Positions 51,456 to 59,446 of a stretch of 64,000 nt of DNA are shown piece by piece. The notes beneath the pieces are model-generated. The model was not told the DNA's origin. It saw nothing but the letters and a program-made list of their open reading frames with translations, and did no database searches. Position 1 is the stretch's first letter, and every line of letters begins with the position of its first letter. The stretch lies in assembly GCA_035560235.1 (NCBI GenBank), contig DATMAG010000100.1, forward strand, positions 1 to 64,000, written 5' to 3'. Origin of the DNA: DASRDU01 sp035560235. GTDB taxonomy: Bacteria; Acidobacteriota; Blastocatellia; RBC074. The translations under genes were made by a program, and so were the position numbers.

Positions 51456-53057
51456 TCAACCGCCGATCTGAGTCATTCCGAGTTCCGGCGTCTGCACTCT
51501 GAATTCGCGGTGCTCCGCAGCAGGTTCCTTCAGCAGGCATTCGAGCGCGCTGCTCAGTTCGCGCTGCAGCGGGCCACAGAGGTTTTTCAGATCAATTGCC
51601 GGTTCGCCGTCGAGCAGGCAGCGGTAAAAGGTCATCGCGCCAAGTCCGTTGCCCTGTTCATCGGTCAGCGGCAGTCGCAGCGTCCAGAACTGATCCGATT
51701 CAAGCACCTCTTCAAGCGGCGTGTCGCCGCGCTCCCACGTCCAGATAATCTGGCTGTCATCACGCGTCGGCAGGCTGTCAACAAAGCCGTTCGCGCCGGT
51801 GACCAGCCTGTGCGCCGGGTATCTGGTCGTACTCACTTCGAGAATCGCGCAGTCGAATTCATTGACGGCCAGCATTTCACCGAGCGCGCGAAAGAAATCA
51901 TCCAGGCAGCGGGCTTCATTCAGGTCGCTGCTGGTCTTCAGCACTCTGACGTTGACGGCCAGGGCGCGACGGCGGCGCGCCACGCCCTGGCGAATCTGGC
52001 TGCCGAGTTCGCTGAATTCGGCATAACGCAGGTGCTGCACTCCGAAGACGATGCCGACGCCGAGGACGAAGAAGACGAGCGCGCCCAGATGCCGCGCCGG
52101 ATTGAGCAGCATCAGTCCGAAAAGTGAGAAGAGCGCGCACACGCCGTAAAGCAGAATCACCACCTGCCGCTGATTGAACCCGCGCCGCAGCAGCATGTGG
52201 TGAATGTGGCCGCGATCACTGCCAAAGAGCGGCGTGCCGCTCAGAAACCGCCGCACGATTGAAAGCCCCGTTTCCATCACCGGCAGGCCGAAGGACACGA
52301 GCGGAATCGCAATCGCCACAATCGTTGACCCCTTCTGCGAGCCGACGAGCGAGAGCACCGCCGCCATAAAGCCCAGAAAGAGGCTGCCCGAATCGCCGAG
52401 AAAGATTGTCGCCGGGTTGAAGTTGTACCGCAGAAATCCGATTACGCTGCCGACCAGCACGACTGCAACCAGACTGATTTCGGGATTTCCCTGCGCGATG
52501 GAAAAGATCAGAATCGAAAGCAGCGCAAAGACCGAAGCGCCCGCGGCCAGCCCGTCAATCCCGTCAATCAGGTTGAAGGCGTTCGTGATGCCGACGATCC
52601 ACAAAACCGTCAGCGCAAACTCGAAGCCGACCGGCAGATCCCAGATCCCGCCGACGAGCGGAATCGAAAGCAGGTCAATGCGAAAGCCCAGGAAATAGAC
52701 CATCGCCGCCGCCAGCGCCTGCCCCGCCATCTTGGCCGTCGCGCTGATGCCGCGCAGGTCATCGTACACGCCCAGCAGAAAAACCAGCGCCGCCGGGATA
52801 AAGATGGCAATCAGTTCCAGTCGGCTGTTGCGAAACGTGTCGCTGACCATGTTGCCGAACAGCGGCACCAGCAGCAGCGCCAGCACGCTCGACAGAAAGA
52901 TCGCAATGCCGCCCAGGCGCGGCGTCGGGCGCTGGTGAATCCGCCGCCCGCCAGGGACATCAACTGCGCCCCAGTGAATCGCCTTGCGCCGCACAAACGG
53001 CGTGATGATGAATGCACAGATCAGTGAAACAGCAAAGAGCAGAATGTAAGAACGCAT
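51456..53057 (-). CDS. WecA/MraY-type undecaprenyl-phosphate sugar-phosphate transferase with C-terminal extension
   Basis: A 533-residue priming enzyme. About eleven helices in residues 1-350 carry the family motifs RRIHQRPTPRLGGIAIFLS, GVYDDLRGISATAKM (Asp pair), NAFNLIDGIDGLAAG, FLGDSGSLFLGFMAAV and the His box GSDRGHIHHMLL. It would attach a sugar phosphate to undecaprenyl phosphate to start a surface glycan. Residues 350-533 form an extra soluble domain (VNVRVLKTSSDLNEARCLDD, CAILEVSTTRYPAHRLVTG) absent from ordinary WecA. It is the last gene of the minus-strand glycan locus, before the terminator. Confidence 0.9.
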   Translation of the reverse strand: MRSYILLFAVSLICAFIITPFVRRKAIHWGAVDVPGGRRIHQRPTPRLGGIAIFLSSVLALLLVPLFGNMVSDTFRNSRLELIAIFIPAALVFLLGVYDDLRGISATAKMAGQALAAAMVYFLGFRIDLLSIPLVGGIWDLPVGFEFALTVLWIVGITNAFNLIDGIDGLAAGASVFALLSILIFSIAQGNPEISLVAVVLVGSVIGFLRYNFNPATIFLGDSGSLFLGFMAAVLSLVGSQKGSTIVAIAIPLVSFGLPVMETGLSIVRRFLSGTPLFGSDRGHIHHMLLRRGFNQRQVVILLYGVCALFSLFGLMLLNPARHLGALVFFVLGVGIVFGVQHLRYAEFSELGSQIRQGVARRRRALAVNVRVLKTSSDLNEARCLDDFFRALGEMLAVNEFDCAILEVSTTRYPAHRLVTGANGFVDSLPTRDDSQIIWTWERGDTPLEEVLESDQFWTLRLPLTDEQGNGLGAMTFYRCLLDGEPAIDLKNLCGPLQRELSSALECLLKEPAAEHREFRVQTPELGMTQIGG

Positions 53058-53092
53058 GTGACAGGAACCGTGGGGCGGGACCTGATTCGATA

Positions 53093-53212
53093 GTCAGTGA
53101 TCGGCAGTCAGCAGTCAGTGGTCAGTTGCCAGCGACACGAGAAGCCTGGACCTTTCGGGCTTCACGTTCCGCTGATAACTGACCACTGACCACTGACGAC
53201 TGACCGCTGACC
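53093..53212. repeat. Inverted word-repeat, GTCAGTGG type, overlapping a glycosyltransferase 3' end
   Basis: Arms near 53093-53135 and 53170-53212 pair imperfectly. Both are heptamer arrays (GTCAGTG, GCAGTCA, GTGGTCA). The right arm lies inside the glycosyltransferase frame, which stops at 53122, so the repeat encodes that protein's last residues. Relatives occur at 26919 and 50841. Confidence 0.8.
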
Positions 53213-54432
53213 ATGGCTTGCAGAGCTTCAACGTACCTTTCGGCGAGAACCGTGCGCAGGTAATGAGTTTTGACGAAACGTTCACCGGCTGCGCCAAGCT
53301 GCGCCCGCAGGTGCGGATCGGCGCGCAGTTGTCTGATGGCGGCGACCAGCGCGGCGGCGTTTTCCGGTTCGATGCAGAGGCCTGCTTCGGCGCGGCGGAT
53401 GAGCGCGGCAGCTTCGCCTTCGACGCTGCAGATGATCGGAGAACCCGTGCCCATCAGTTCGAAGATTTTCGACGGCAGCACCTTTTTGAAAATGTCGAGC
53501 CGTCTGAGCGGCACAAGGCTGGCATCGCTCGCGCGATAAAAGTCGAGCAGGCGATCACGCGGCTGTTCCTTCAGAAAGGTCACGTTCGCAAGTTTCAGTT
53601 CAGCCGCCATCTGCCGGAGCCGGTCTTTTTCAGCGCCCTCACCGACAAAGAGAAAGTGAATCGCCGCGTCATCGCGCAACTGCGCTGCGGCTTTCAGCAC
53701 GGTGTCGAGCGCGTGCGACATGCCGTGCGTGCCGATGTATGAAACGATGAACCTGTCCTGCAAACCGGTTTCAGCGCGCACGCTCTCACCGCTTGCGGCC
53801 TTTGCCTGCGCGAGATACTGCGGATCAATGCCGTTCGGAATCAGCGCGATCCTGTCAGCCGGAATGCCTTTGGCCAGCAGGTAAGGCTTCGTTGATTCAG
53901 CCACGATCACGATCAGCGCAGCTCGCCGGTACAGCAGCAGTTCAATCGTTTCGAGCGCGCGAATGATCAGCGGATTCTTCAGCGCGCCGAGTTCGATGGC
54001 CGACTGCGGCCAGATATCGCGCACCTCAAAGACAAAGGGCACACGCTTGAGCCGACTCAGCAGCCACGCCGATACCGCGCAGAAAAACTGCGGCGAAGTC
54101 CCGACCACCACGTCAGGCCGCTGCGTCAGCAGCGCGCCGAGAATGAATGACGAGCAGAAGAACGAGAGAAAGTTCAGCACCCGCTTGAAAAATCCCTTGT
54201 TCGGCGCGCAGTAAATCCACGTTCGCAGCAGGTCAATGCCGTCAACCTTTTCGCGTCTGATGAACTGACCGCGATACTCAGGCCGGATGATGCCGGTCGG
54301 GTGATTCGGGAAGCCCGTGATGACCGTCACCTCGTGACCGAGCGCAGCCCAGTGCCGCGCGTGTTCATAAGTGCGGGCCGACGGCGCGCCCATTTCGGGC
54401 GGAAAATACTGACAAAGAAAAGTGATTCGCAT
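53122..54432 (-). CDS. GT4-family glycosyltransferase (WcaI/WbuB-like)
   Basis: A 436-residue GT-B enzyme. N-terminal lines are MRITFLCQYFPPEMGAPSAR and VTVITGFPNHPTGIIRPEYR; the C-terminal nucleotide-sugar site is SKIFELMGTGSPIICSVEGE with a preceding RLDIFKKVLPSK. The last 27 residues (starting MVSGQSSVVSGQLSAERE) are unlike the family and are encoded by the word-repeat, so they were probably acquired by repeat insertion. It adds a sugar to a growing surface glycan, donor unknown. It lies between the heparinase-like and WecA-like genes. Confidence 0.87.
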   Translation of the reverse strand: MRITFLCQYFPPEMGAPSARTYEHARHWAALGHEVTVITGFPNHPTGIIRPEYRGQFIRREKVDGIDLLRTWIYCAPNKGFFKRVLNFLSFFCSSFILGALLTQRPDVVVGTSPQFFCAVSAWLLSRLKRVPFVFEVRDIWPQSAIELGALKNPLIIRALETIELLLYRRAALIVIVAESTKPYLLAKGIPADRIALIPNGIDPQYLAQAKAASGESVRAETGLQDRFIVSYIGTHGMSHALDTVLKAAAQLRDDAAIHFLFVGEGAEKDRLRQMAAELKLANVTFLKEQPRDRLLDFYRASDASLVPLRRLDIFKKVLPSKIFELMGTGSPIICSVEGEAAALIRRAEAGLCIEPENAAALVAAIRQLRADPHLRAQLGAAGERFVKTHYLRTVLAERYVEALQAMVSGQSSVVSGQLSAEREARKVQASRVAGN

Positions 54433-54464
54433 GTGGCGTCAGGTTAATTGATCAGGAATGCAGG

Positions 54465-54566
54465 AAGAGAGATGACGGAACAGACGGAAAGAACGGAACA
54501 GACGAAAAGTGTCAGGCTGGATATAGTTTTCGTTTCTTCCGTCATTTCCGTCGTCATCTCTCTTTC
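54465..54566. repeat. Imperfect inverted word-repeat, GACGGAACA type
   Basis: The left arm 54465-54508 contains 9-nt words (GACGGAACA, GACGGAAAG, AACGGAACA) and the right arm 54527-54566 carries their reverse complements (TTTCGTTTCTTCCGTC). AGAGAGATGACG pairs at the outer end. It fills the gap between the glycosyltransferase start and the heparinase-like stop. Confidence 0.75.
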
Positions 54567-54587
54567 TCTGACTGAAATTTATTGATC

Positions 54588-56426
54588 TTATCGGGCGGGG
54601 CTGATTCTGTAGCCGAAACTGCGGCCTTCTTCGATCTGATAAGTGAAACAGATGGTCGGCGCTGGTTGTGCGACGCCGAATTCAGGAAAGCGCCAGCCCT
54701 GCACCGGCGCTTCTGAACCGCTCACGATTTCGACGCCGGTTGCGCCGAATGGTTCGACGACGAACACGGCGTCACCGCTCTGACATTCGATCGCCAGGCT
54801 GTCAGGACTGCAGCGGCGGGCGCTGATGTCAGGATGCAGATGAATGAAACTTTCAGCGCGGCTGGCGCGGCCTTCGCGCATGGTGTCTTCGATGATCCAT
54901 TCGCCATTGGTCATGCGCAGAATGCGGCGGCGATGAATCAGGCGACGGTCAAAATAAGGCTGGCACGAACCTTCAAAACTCCATCGCTGCGCTTCGCCGC
55001 TGACTTCAACGCCGAGCATTTCAGCGCGCCGGGCGAGGCGAAACGTGCCCCACAACTCTGACTGCTCCTGCCCGTCGAACATCACCGTGTTGTGCGCCCG
55101 CGTCGAACGCGCGTATTCGCGGAACCGGTCGCCGCCGTAACCATGCACTCCCGAATCAACAATGAACGGGCGACCATCGAGCCACAGTTCATAACTGAGC
55201 AGGTCACAGTGCGCGTGCGCCGCGTTGTAATCAACCGAAGGCGGCCCGGCATCAACGACGATGCGTTCGCTGCCGTCACGCGAAAACCAGCAGTAATAGC
55301 CCGTCTCGGGAAAGACCGGCTGATGAAAGACCGGCTCTTCGCCCACGATGCGCGCGGCGGCCTCGATGATCGGCAGCGGCCTGGCTTCTTCAGTATTCGC
55401 CGCATCGTTGAAGAGCGCGAGCGTGCCGTCAGGCCAGGTCATCGCTTCGAGAAACCGCGTCATCGCGCGCAGGCGTCTGACAATCTCTGCGGTCGGCGCC
55501 GTCCACGCCAGACCGCGCTTTATTCTGAAGGCCCTGAGCAGCGCGAAGCATTCCAGAAACCCGGCCAGCGCCAGCGCGTGATACATCGGCGAGCGTTCGT
55601 AATGCCCGCCGTCCGGCAATACCTGTTCATCGAATTCGCGCCACAACAATCGCTCGCCTTCTTCAAGCCACTCCCTGCCGCGCTCGTCATCGGCAAACAG
55701 CAGCCCGCCGATCACCAGCGCCTTTGCGTTCTCAAGCAGGTGATTCGCCAGCAGGTGCAGTTCCAGATGGCTGCTCAGAAAATCGAGCTGCTGATAAATG
55801 CTCGTTCGCCACTTCTGCAAAAAAGCGCCGTCCGGCAGACAGTCGCTCAGCAGCGCGTACGCATAAATCCAGTTCACCACGCGCAGCGAAGTCGGATAGG
55901 CATCCCACCCGTCGCTCACGCCGATGCGCGCCTGCGCAATCCAGCTTTCGATATGCTGCTGACAGAACTGCCAGACGTCTGTCTCGCCGCGCTCCCGCAG
56001 CGCGCGCGCCGCCGGAATGACGCAGTTGAAGTAATGAAGCTGATAATTCCAGAGGTGACTTTCGTAACGTTCGTTCCAGTCCGGCGCGGCAATCGTCAGC
56101 GTGCGATTGAGAAACGTGAACCGGCCCGCCCGCAGATCACGAAACATTTCATCGCATTCACTGAGCGGGCGAGTGTAATGAGCGAATTGTCTCGCAAAGA
56201 CCAGCCGGAATGTTTCGCTCACTCCGGCAGCCGTTTCAGGCGCAGCTTCGGGCAGCGTGTGCCAGCGCGCCGCGAGTTGCGGCACGGCAGCGTAAGCGCG
56301 AAACTGCGCTACCCGCAGCGGGCGATAGACGATCTGCTCCCAGCGCAAATGCGGCAGGGTGTGAAGGACGAGTCTGGCTCGCTGACTGAGTGACGACAAA
56401 AAGATAATCCGAAGGGAACAGCTCAC
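54588..56426 (-). CDS. Heparinase II/III-family polysaccharide lyase-like protein
   Basis: The 612-residue protein has an alpha/alpha-toroid N-terminal part (WNERYESHLWNYQLHYFNCV, DAYPTSLRVVNWIYAYALLS, LELHLLANHLLENAKALVIG) and a C-terminal beta-sandwich with the heparinase II/III lines DYNAAHAHCDLLSYELWLDG, RPFIVDSGVHGYGGDRFREY and STRAHNTVMFDGQEQSELWG. The conserved His and Tyr suggest lyase or hydrolase activity on acidic glycan. Such genes are regular members of exopolysaccharide loci. No signal peptide is convincing, which is odd for a lyase. It may trim the locus product. Confidence 0.87.
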   Translation of the reverse strand: MSCSLRIIFLSSLSQRARLVLHTLPHLRWEQIVYRPLRVAQFRAYAAVPQLAARWHTLPEAAPETAAGVSETFRLVFARQFAHYTRPLSECDEMFRDLRAGRFTFLNRTLTIAAPDWNERYESHLWNYQLHYFNCVIPAARALRERGETDVWQFCQQHIESWIAQARIGVSDGWDAYPTSLRVVNWIYAYALLSDCLPDGAFLQKWRTSIYQQLDFLSSHLELHLLANHLLENAKALVIGGLLFADDERGREWLEEGERLLWREFDEQVLPDGGHYERSPMYHALALAGFLECFALLRAFRIKRGLAWTAPTAEIVRRLRAMTRFLEAMTWPDGTLALFNDAANTEEARPLPIIEAAARIVGEEPVFHQPVFPETGYYCWFSRDGSERIVVDAGPPSVDYNAAHAHCDLLSYELWLDGRPFIVDSGVHGYGGDRFREYARSTRAHNTVMFDGQEQSELWGTFRLARRAEMLGVEVSGEAQRWSFEGSCQPYFDRRLIHRRRILRMTNGEWIIEDTMREGRASRAESFIHLHPDISARRCSPDSLAIECQSGDAVFVVEPFGATGVEIVSGSEAPVQGWRFPEFGVAQPAPTICFTYQIEEGRSFGYRISPAR

Positions 56427-56477
56427 AGTTGAGCTGTCTGACAGGGCTTGTTGCTTGCGGGGTCTTTTATGACGGGT

Positions 56478-56512
56478 GAATATCCGGCGAATTGTCAGTT
56501 CGCCGGATATTC
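56478..56512 (-). terminator. Strong hairpin between methyltransferase and heparinase-like genes
   Basis: A perfect 14-bp stem (56478-56491, GAATATCCGGCGAA, with 56499-56512) with a 7-nt loop starts 2 nt after the methyltransferase stop codon on the minus strand. No T-run follows, so it may attenuate or protect the transcript more than terminate it. Confidence 0.6.
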
Positions 56513-56514
56513 AT

Positions 56515-57279
56515 TTATGCACTCTTTTCACCGATCAGATAGAGGCTGCTGCAGAGCGACGGGCGCAGGCGCAGCAGCGCATCAATCAGCCTGGTGAGCT
56601 GCCGGATGAGCGGGCTGCTGTTTTCATAACCGGCGAAGTTTGCGCCGCGCACTTCGACATTCTTCAGCTTCAGGTCTCTGGCGATGTAAAGCAGATCGTC
56701 GAGATCAGGCTCTCTGACGTGACTGCGAAAGACAGGCTTTTCGTACCACTCATCCATCGCCGACCACTTGCCTTTGCCAAGCGGCACGGTCAGGCGCTTG
56801 CGCAGGTTGACGCAGTTCGGCACGCCGATCAGCAGTACGCCGCCCGGACGCAGCGCCTGCATCATCTGATGCAGCATTTTTTTCGGTGAGGCGGGCAGGT
56901 GTTCGAGCACATCGAACGACGTGAAGGCGTCAATCGAATTGTCCGGAAAATCAATCCCGTCCCTGACGCAATCGCGCCTGATGACCTGCACGCCGTACTC
57001 GTGCGGAAGCTGATGGCGCGGGTCTTCATTGTGCGCCACGCCGGGATCGCCGAAATCATCCATCAGAATTGATTCCATCCCCATCGCCGCCGCACAGCAC
57101 GCGAACGCGCCCCAGCCGCCGCCGACATCGCAGACGGTCGAACCTCTCGGAATGCGTGAGTTCAGCAGCTCGAATTCAAAACTGTTCCTGATGATGATGG
57201 CTTCCCTGATGTGCTGCGGATAACCGGCCCAGTATTTATCGGTCATCTGCTTCATCACGGCTGCACATTCGCTGTTCAT
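56515..57279 (-). CDS. Class I SAM-dependent methyltransferase
   Basis: A 254-residue methyltransferase. The SAM motif I is TVCDVGGGWGAFACCAAAMG; motif II acid is in SILMDDFG; post motifs are DAFTSFDVLEHLPASPKKM and ALRPGGVLLIGVPNCVNLRK. This is the pattern of small-molecule or glycan methyltransferases. ATG 57279 (MNSECAAVMKQ) has an AGGA site upstream; the open frame to 57345 lacks conserved sequence. It lies between the bi-domain oxidoreductase and the heparinase-like gene and probably methylates a sugar or glycan end. Confidence 0.85.
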   Translation of the reverse strand: MNSECAAVMKQMTDKYWAGYPQHIREAIIIRNSFEFELLNSRIPRGSTVCDVGGGWGAFACCAAAMGMESILMDDFGDPGVAHNEDPRHQLPHEYGVQVIRRDCVRDGIDFPDNSIDAFTSFDVLEHLPASPKKMLHQMMQALRPGGVLLIGVPNCVNLRKRLTVPLGKGKWSAMDEWYEKPVFRSHVREPDLDDLLYIARDLKLKNVEVRGANFAGYENSSPLIRQLTRLIDALLRLRPSLCSSLYLIGEKSA

Positions 57280-57304
57280 TCTCAAGTGATCCTTTCTGCG
57301 TTCT

Positions 57305-59446
57305 TCAGACCGTCTGCGGTCTGCCGGTGCCGAGCGATTCCTCAACGGCCAGGGTGACTTTCGTGGTCAGCACGAGGCTGCGAAAACTGATCGGCATCTC
57401 TGCGCCCGTGCGCGCGGCTTCGATGAAAGCACCAAGCTCCTGATCGAAGCCCTTGTCCTGCTGCAGTCGTTTCGTCACTTTGCGCTTGCCGTTGTTCCAG
57501 ACTTCAAGCACGCGGAAGTCATCGAGCACGCCCACGCGCCCGCCGCCGTAAACTTCGATGCGTTCCTTCGGAAAAGCCTTGTCGCCGGTCGCAAAGTAAT
57601 TGATGTTGCCGGTCGAACCGTCGCTGAAGCGAATGACGATGCTCAGCGTGTCATTGAGTCCGGTCGCGGCGGCGTAAGCAAAGACCTCGACCGGATCAGC
57701 GCCGGTCAGGAACTGCAGGAAGTCAGCGAAATGACAGACCTCGCCAATGATGCGCCCGCCGCCTTCGTCGTTCTGAATCCAGCTTTCGCGCGGAATCGCT
57801 CCGGCATTGACGCGGTAAGTGATGGCAAGCGGCCCGGCACCGGCCAACGCCTGTTTCAGCTCCGCCGCGAGCGATGAGAAGCGGCGATTGAAGCCGACCA
57901 TCACGCGGCCTCTGTTTTCCCTGGCGGCTTCGACGATCTGATTCAGGCCTTCTTCAGTGGTGGCGAGCGGCTTTTCAACGAACACGGTCTTGCCTGCCTG
58001 CAACGCTTCGACCGTCATTCGCGCGTGCGAGTCGTGGCGCGTGGCAATCAGCACCGTGTTGATGTTGTCGCTGCCGAGCAGTTCGCGGTAATCGCTCGTG
58101 CAGAAACCGAAGCCGTACTGTTCGCCGATCGCCTTCGCATTGCGCCCGGTTGCAGTGGCAATGCCGGTCAATCGCAGATGCGCGGCTTTGGCGAGGCGCG
58201 GCAGCAGCACCGCTTTGGCAAAGTTGCCCGCGCCGATGATGCCAAGGCTGACTGTGCCATCAGCCGCGATGGTGCGCGCCTCGCGCAGCACAACGATGTT
58301 CGACTTTCGCTTGTGCGAAGACGCTTCTGAGTAAGTCAGCAGAATGCCAAGGTAAGGCTGCGGCGTTTTGCCGGTGATGATGTCGTAAGCGGCTTCGGCC
58401 TGGCTGATGTCGAAGCGATGCGTGATCAGTTTGTCGAGCCTGACCGCACCCGCCGAGATCAGCCGCAGAAACTCCTGCATGTTGCGCCGCTCGGTCCAGC
58501 GCACATAACCGATGGGATAATCAATTCCCTGCTCTTCGTACTGCGCGTCGTAACGGCCCGGCCCGTAACTGCGCGAGAGCCGCAGTTGCAGCTCTTTTTC
58601 GTAATAGACCTTGCGCGGCACGTTCATCCCGACCGCGCCGACCATTGAAACCACGGCGCGGTCGCGCGCAATCGTTCCGGCCAGTTCAATCGGATCGTTG
58701 CTCTCAGCCGCCGCCGTAATGATGACCGAGTCAGCGCCGTAACCGCCGGTGAACTGCGCGATGGCGCTTTCGACATCATCGCTGCGCAGCGCTGCCGCAT
58801 CGGCTCCGTGTTCGAGCGCGAGTCTTGTCTTGTTCGGATCGAGATCAATGCCGAGGACGCGGCAGCCTGCGGCCTTGAGCAGCATCACCGTGAGCTGACC
58901 GAGCAGCCCCAGGCCGATCACTGCGACCGTTTCGCCGAGTTTCACTTCAGCCGTGCGCACGCCCTGCAAGGCAATTGCGCCGAGCGTGACGAAAGCGGCT
59001 TCATCGAAGCTGACGTTATCGGGAATTCTGACGGCCAGGTTTTTCGGAACGAAGACCGTTTCGGCGTGCGAGGCGTAATTCATTCCGGCGCACGCCACGC
59101 GATCACCGGCGTGAAATTCATCAGCGCCGCGTCCGACTTCGCTGACCACTCCGGCACAGCTGTAACCGAGCGCGAGCGGCGTATCGAGCCGTGCCATCAC
59201 TGTCCGAAAGGTGCTGGCCAGACCGTCCTTCTGCACCTTGCCAATCACCTGGCGGACAAGGTCGGGCCGCTCCTTCGCCTTGCCGACGAGCGATTTCTGC
59301 GCCAGATCAACGGCCATCTTTTCCGTTCCGGCGCTGATGAGCGAAGCGGCGTTGGCAACCAGAATGCCGCCGCTTTTGCAGATGGGTTCCGGCACCTCAT
59401 CAACTCTGAGAACGCCGGTGCGAAAATTCTGAAGGACCTGTTTCAT
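57305..59446 (-). CDS. Bi-domain oxidoreductase (zinc-ADH-like plus Gfo/Idh/MocA)
   Basis: A 713-residue fusion. Residues 1-375 follow the medium-chain dehydrogenase plan (LGYSCAGVVSEVGRGADEFH, Rossmann VAVIGLGLLGQLTVMLLKAA). Residues 395-713 form a Gfo/Idh/MocA oxidoreductase (LGIIGAGNFAKAVLLPRLAK, VFVEKPLATTEEGLNQIVEA, MVGFNRRFSSLAAELKQALA). The fusion is typical of exopolysaccharide loci and is presumed to oxidise and re-reduce a nucleotide sugar. It overlaps the PaaK-like gene by ATGA at 59443-59446. The catalytic zinc Cys/His of the first half are not all visible, so that half may be structural. Confidence 0.9.
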   Translation of the reverse strand: MKQVLQNFRTGVLRVDEVPEPICKSGGILVANAASLISAGTEKMAVDLAQKSLVGKAKERPDLVRQVIGKVQKDGLASTFRTVMARLDTPLALGYSCAGVVSEVGRGADEFHAGDRVACAGMNYASHAETVFVPKNLAVRIPDNVSFDEAAFVTLGAIALQGVRTAEVKLGETVAVIGLGLLGQLTVMLLKAAGCRVLGIDLDPNKTRLALEHGADAAALRSDDVESAIAQFTGGYGADSVIITAAAESNDPIELAGTIARDRAVVSMVGAVGMNVPRKVYYEKELQLRLSRSYGPGRYDAQYEEQGIDYPIGYVRWTERRNMQEFLRLISAGAVRLDKLITHRFDISQAEAAYDIITGKTPQPYLGILLTYSEASSHKRKSNIVVLREARTIAADGTVSLGIIGAGNFAKAVLLPRLAKAAHLRLTGIATATGRNAKAIGEQYGFGFCTSDYRELLGSDNINTVLIATRHDSHARMTVEALQAGKTVFVEKPLATTEEGLNQIVEAARENRGRVMVGFNRRFSSLAAELKQALAGAGPLAITYRVNAGAIPRESWIQNDEGGGRIIGEVCHFADFLQFLTGADPVEVFAYAAATGLNDTLSIVIRFSDGSTGNINYFATGDKAFPKERIEVYGGGRVGVLDDFRVLEVWNNGKRKVTKRLQQDKGFDQELGAFIEAARTGAEMPISFRSLVLTTKVTLAVEESLGTGRPQTV

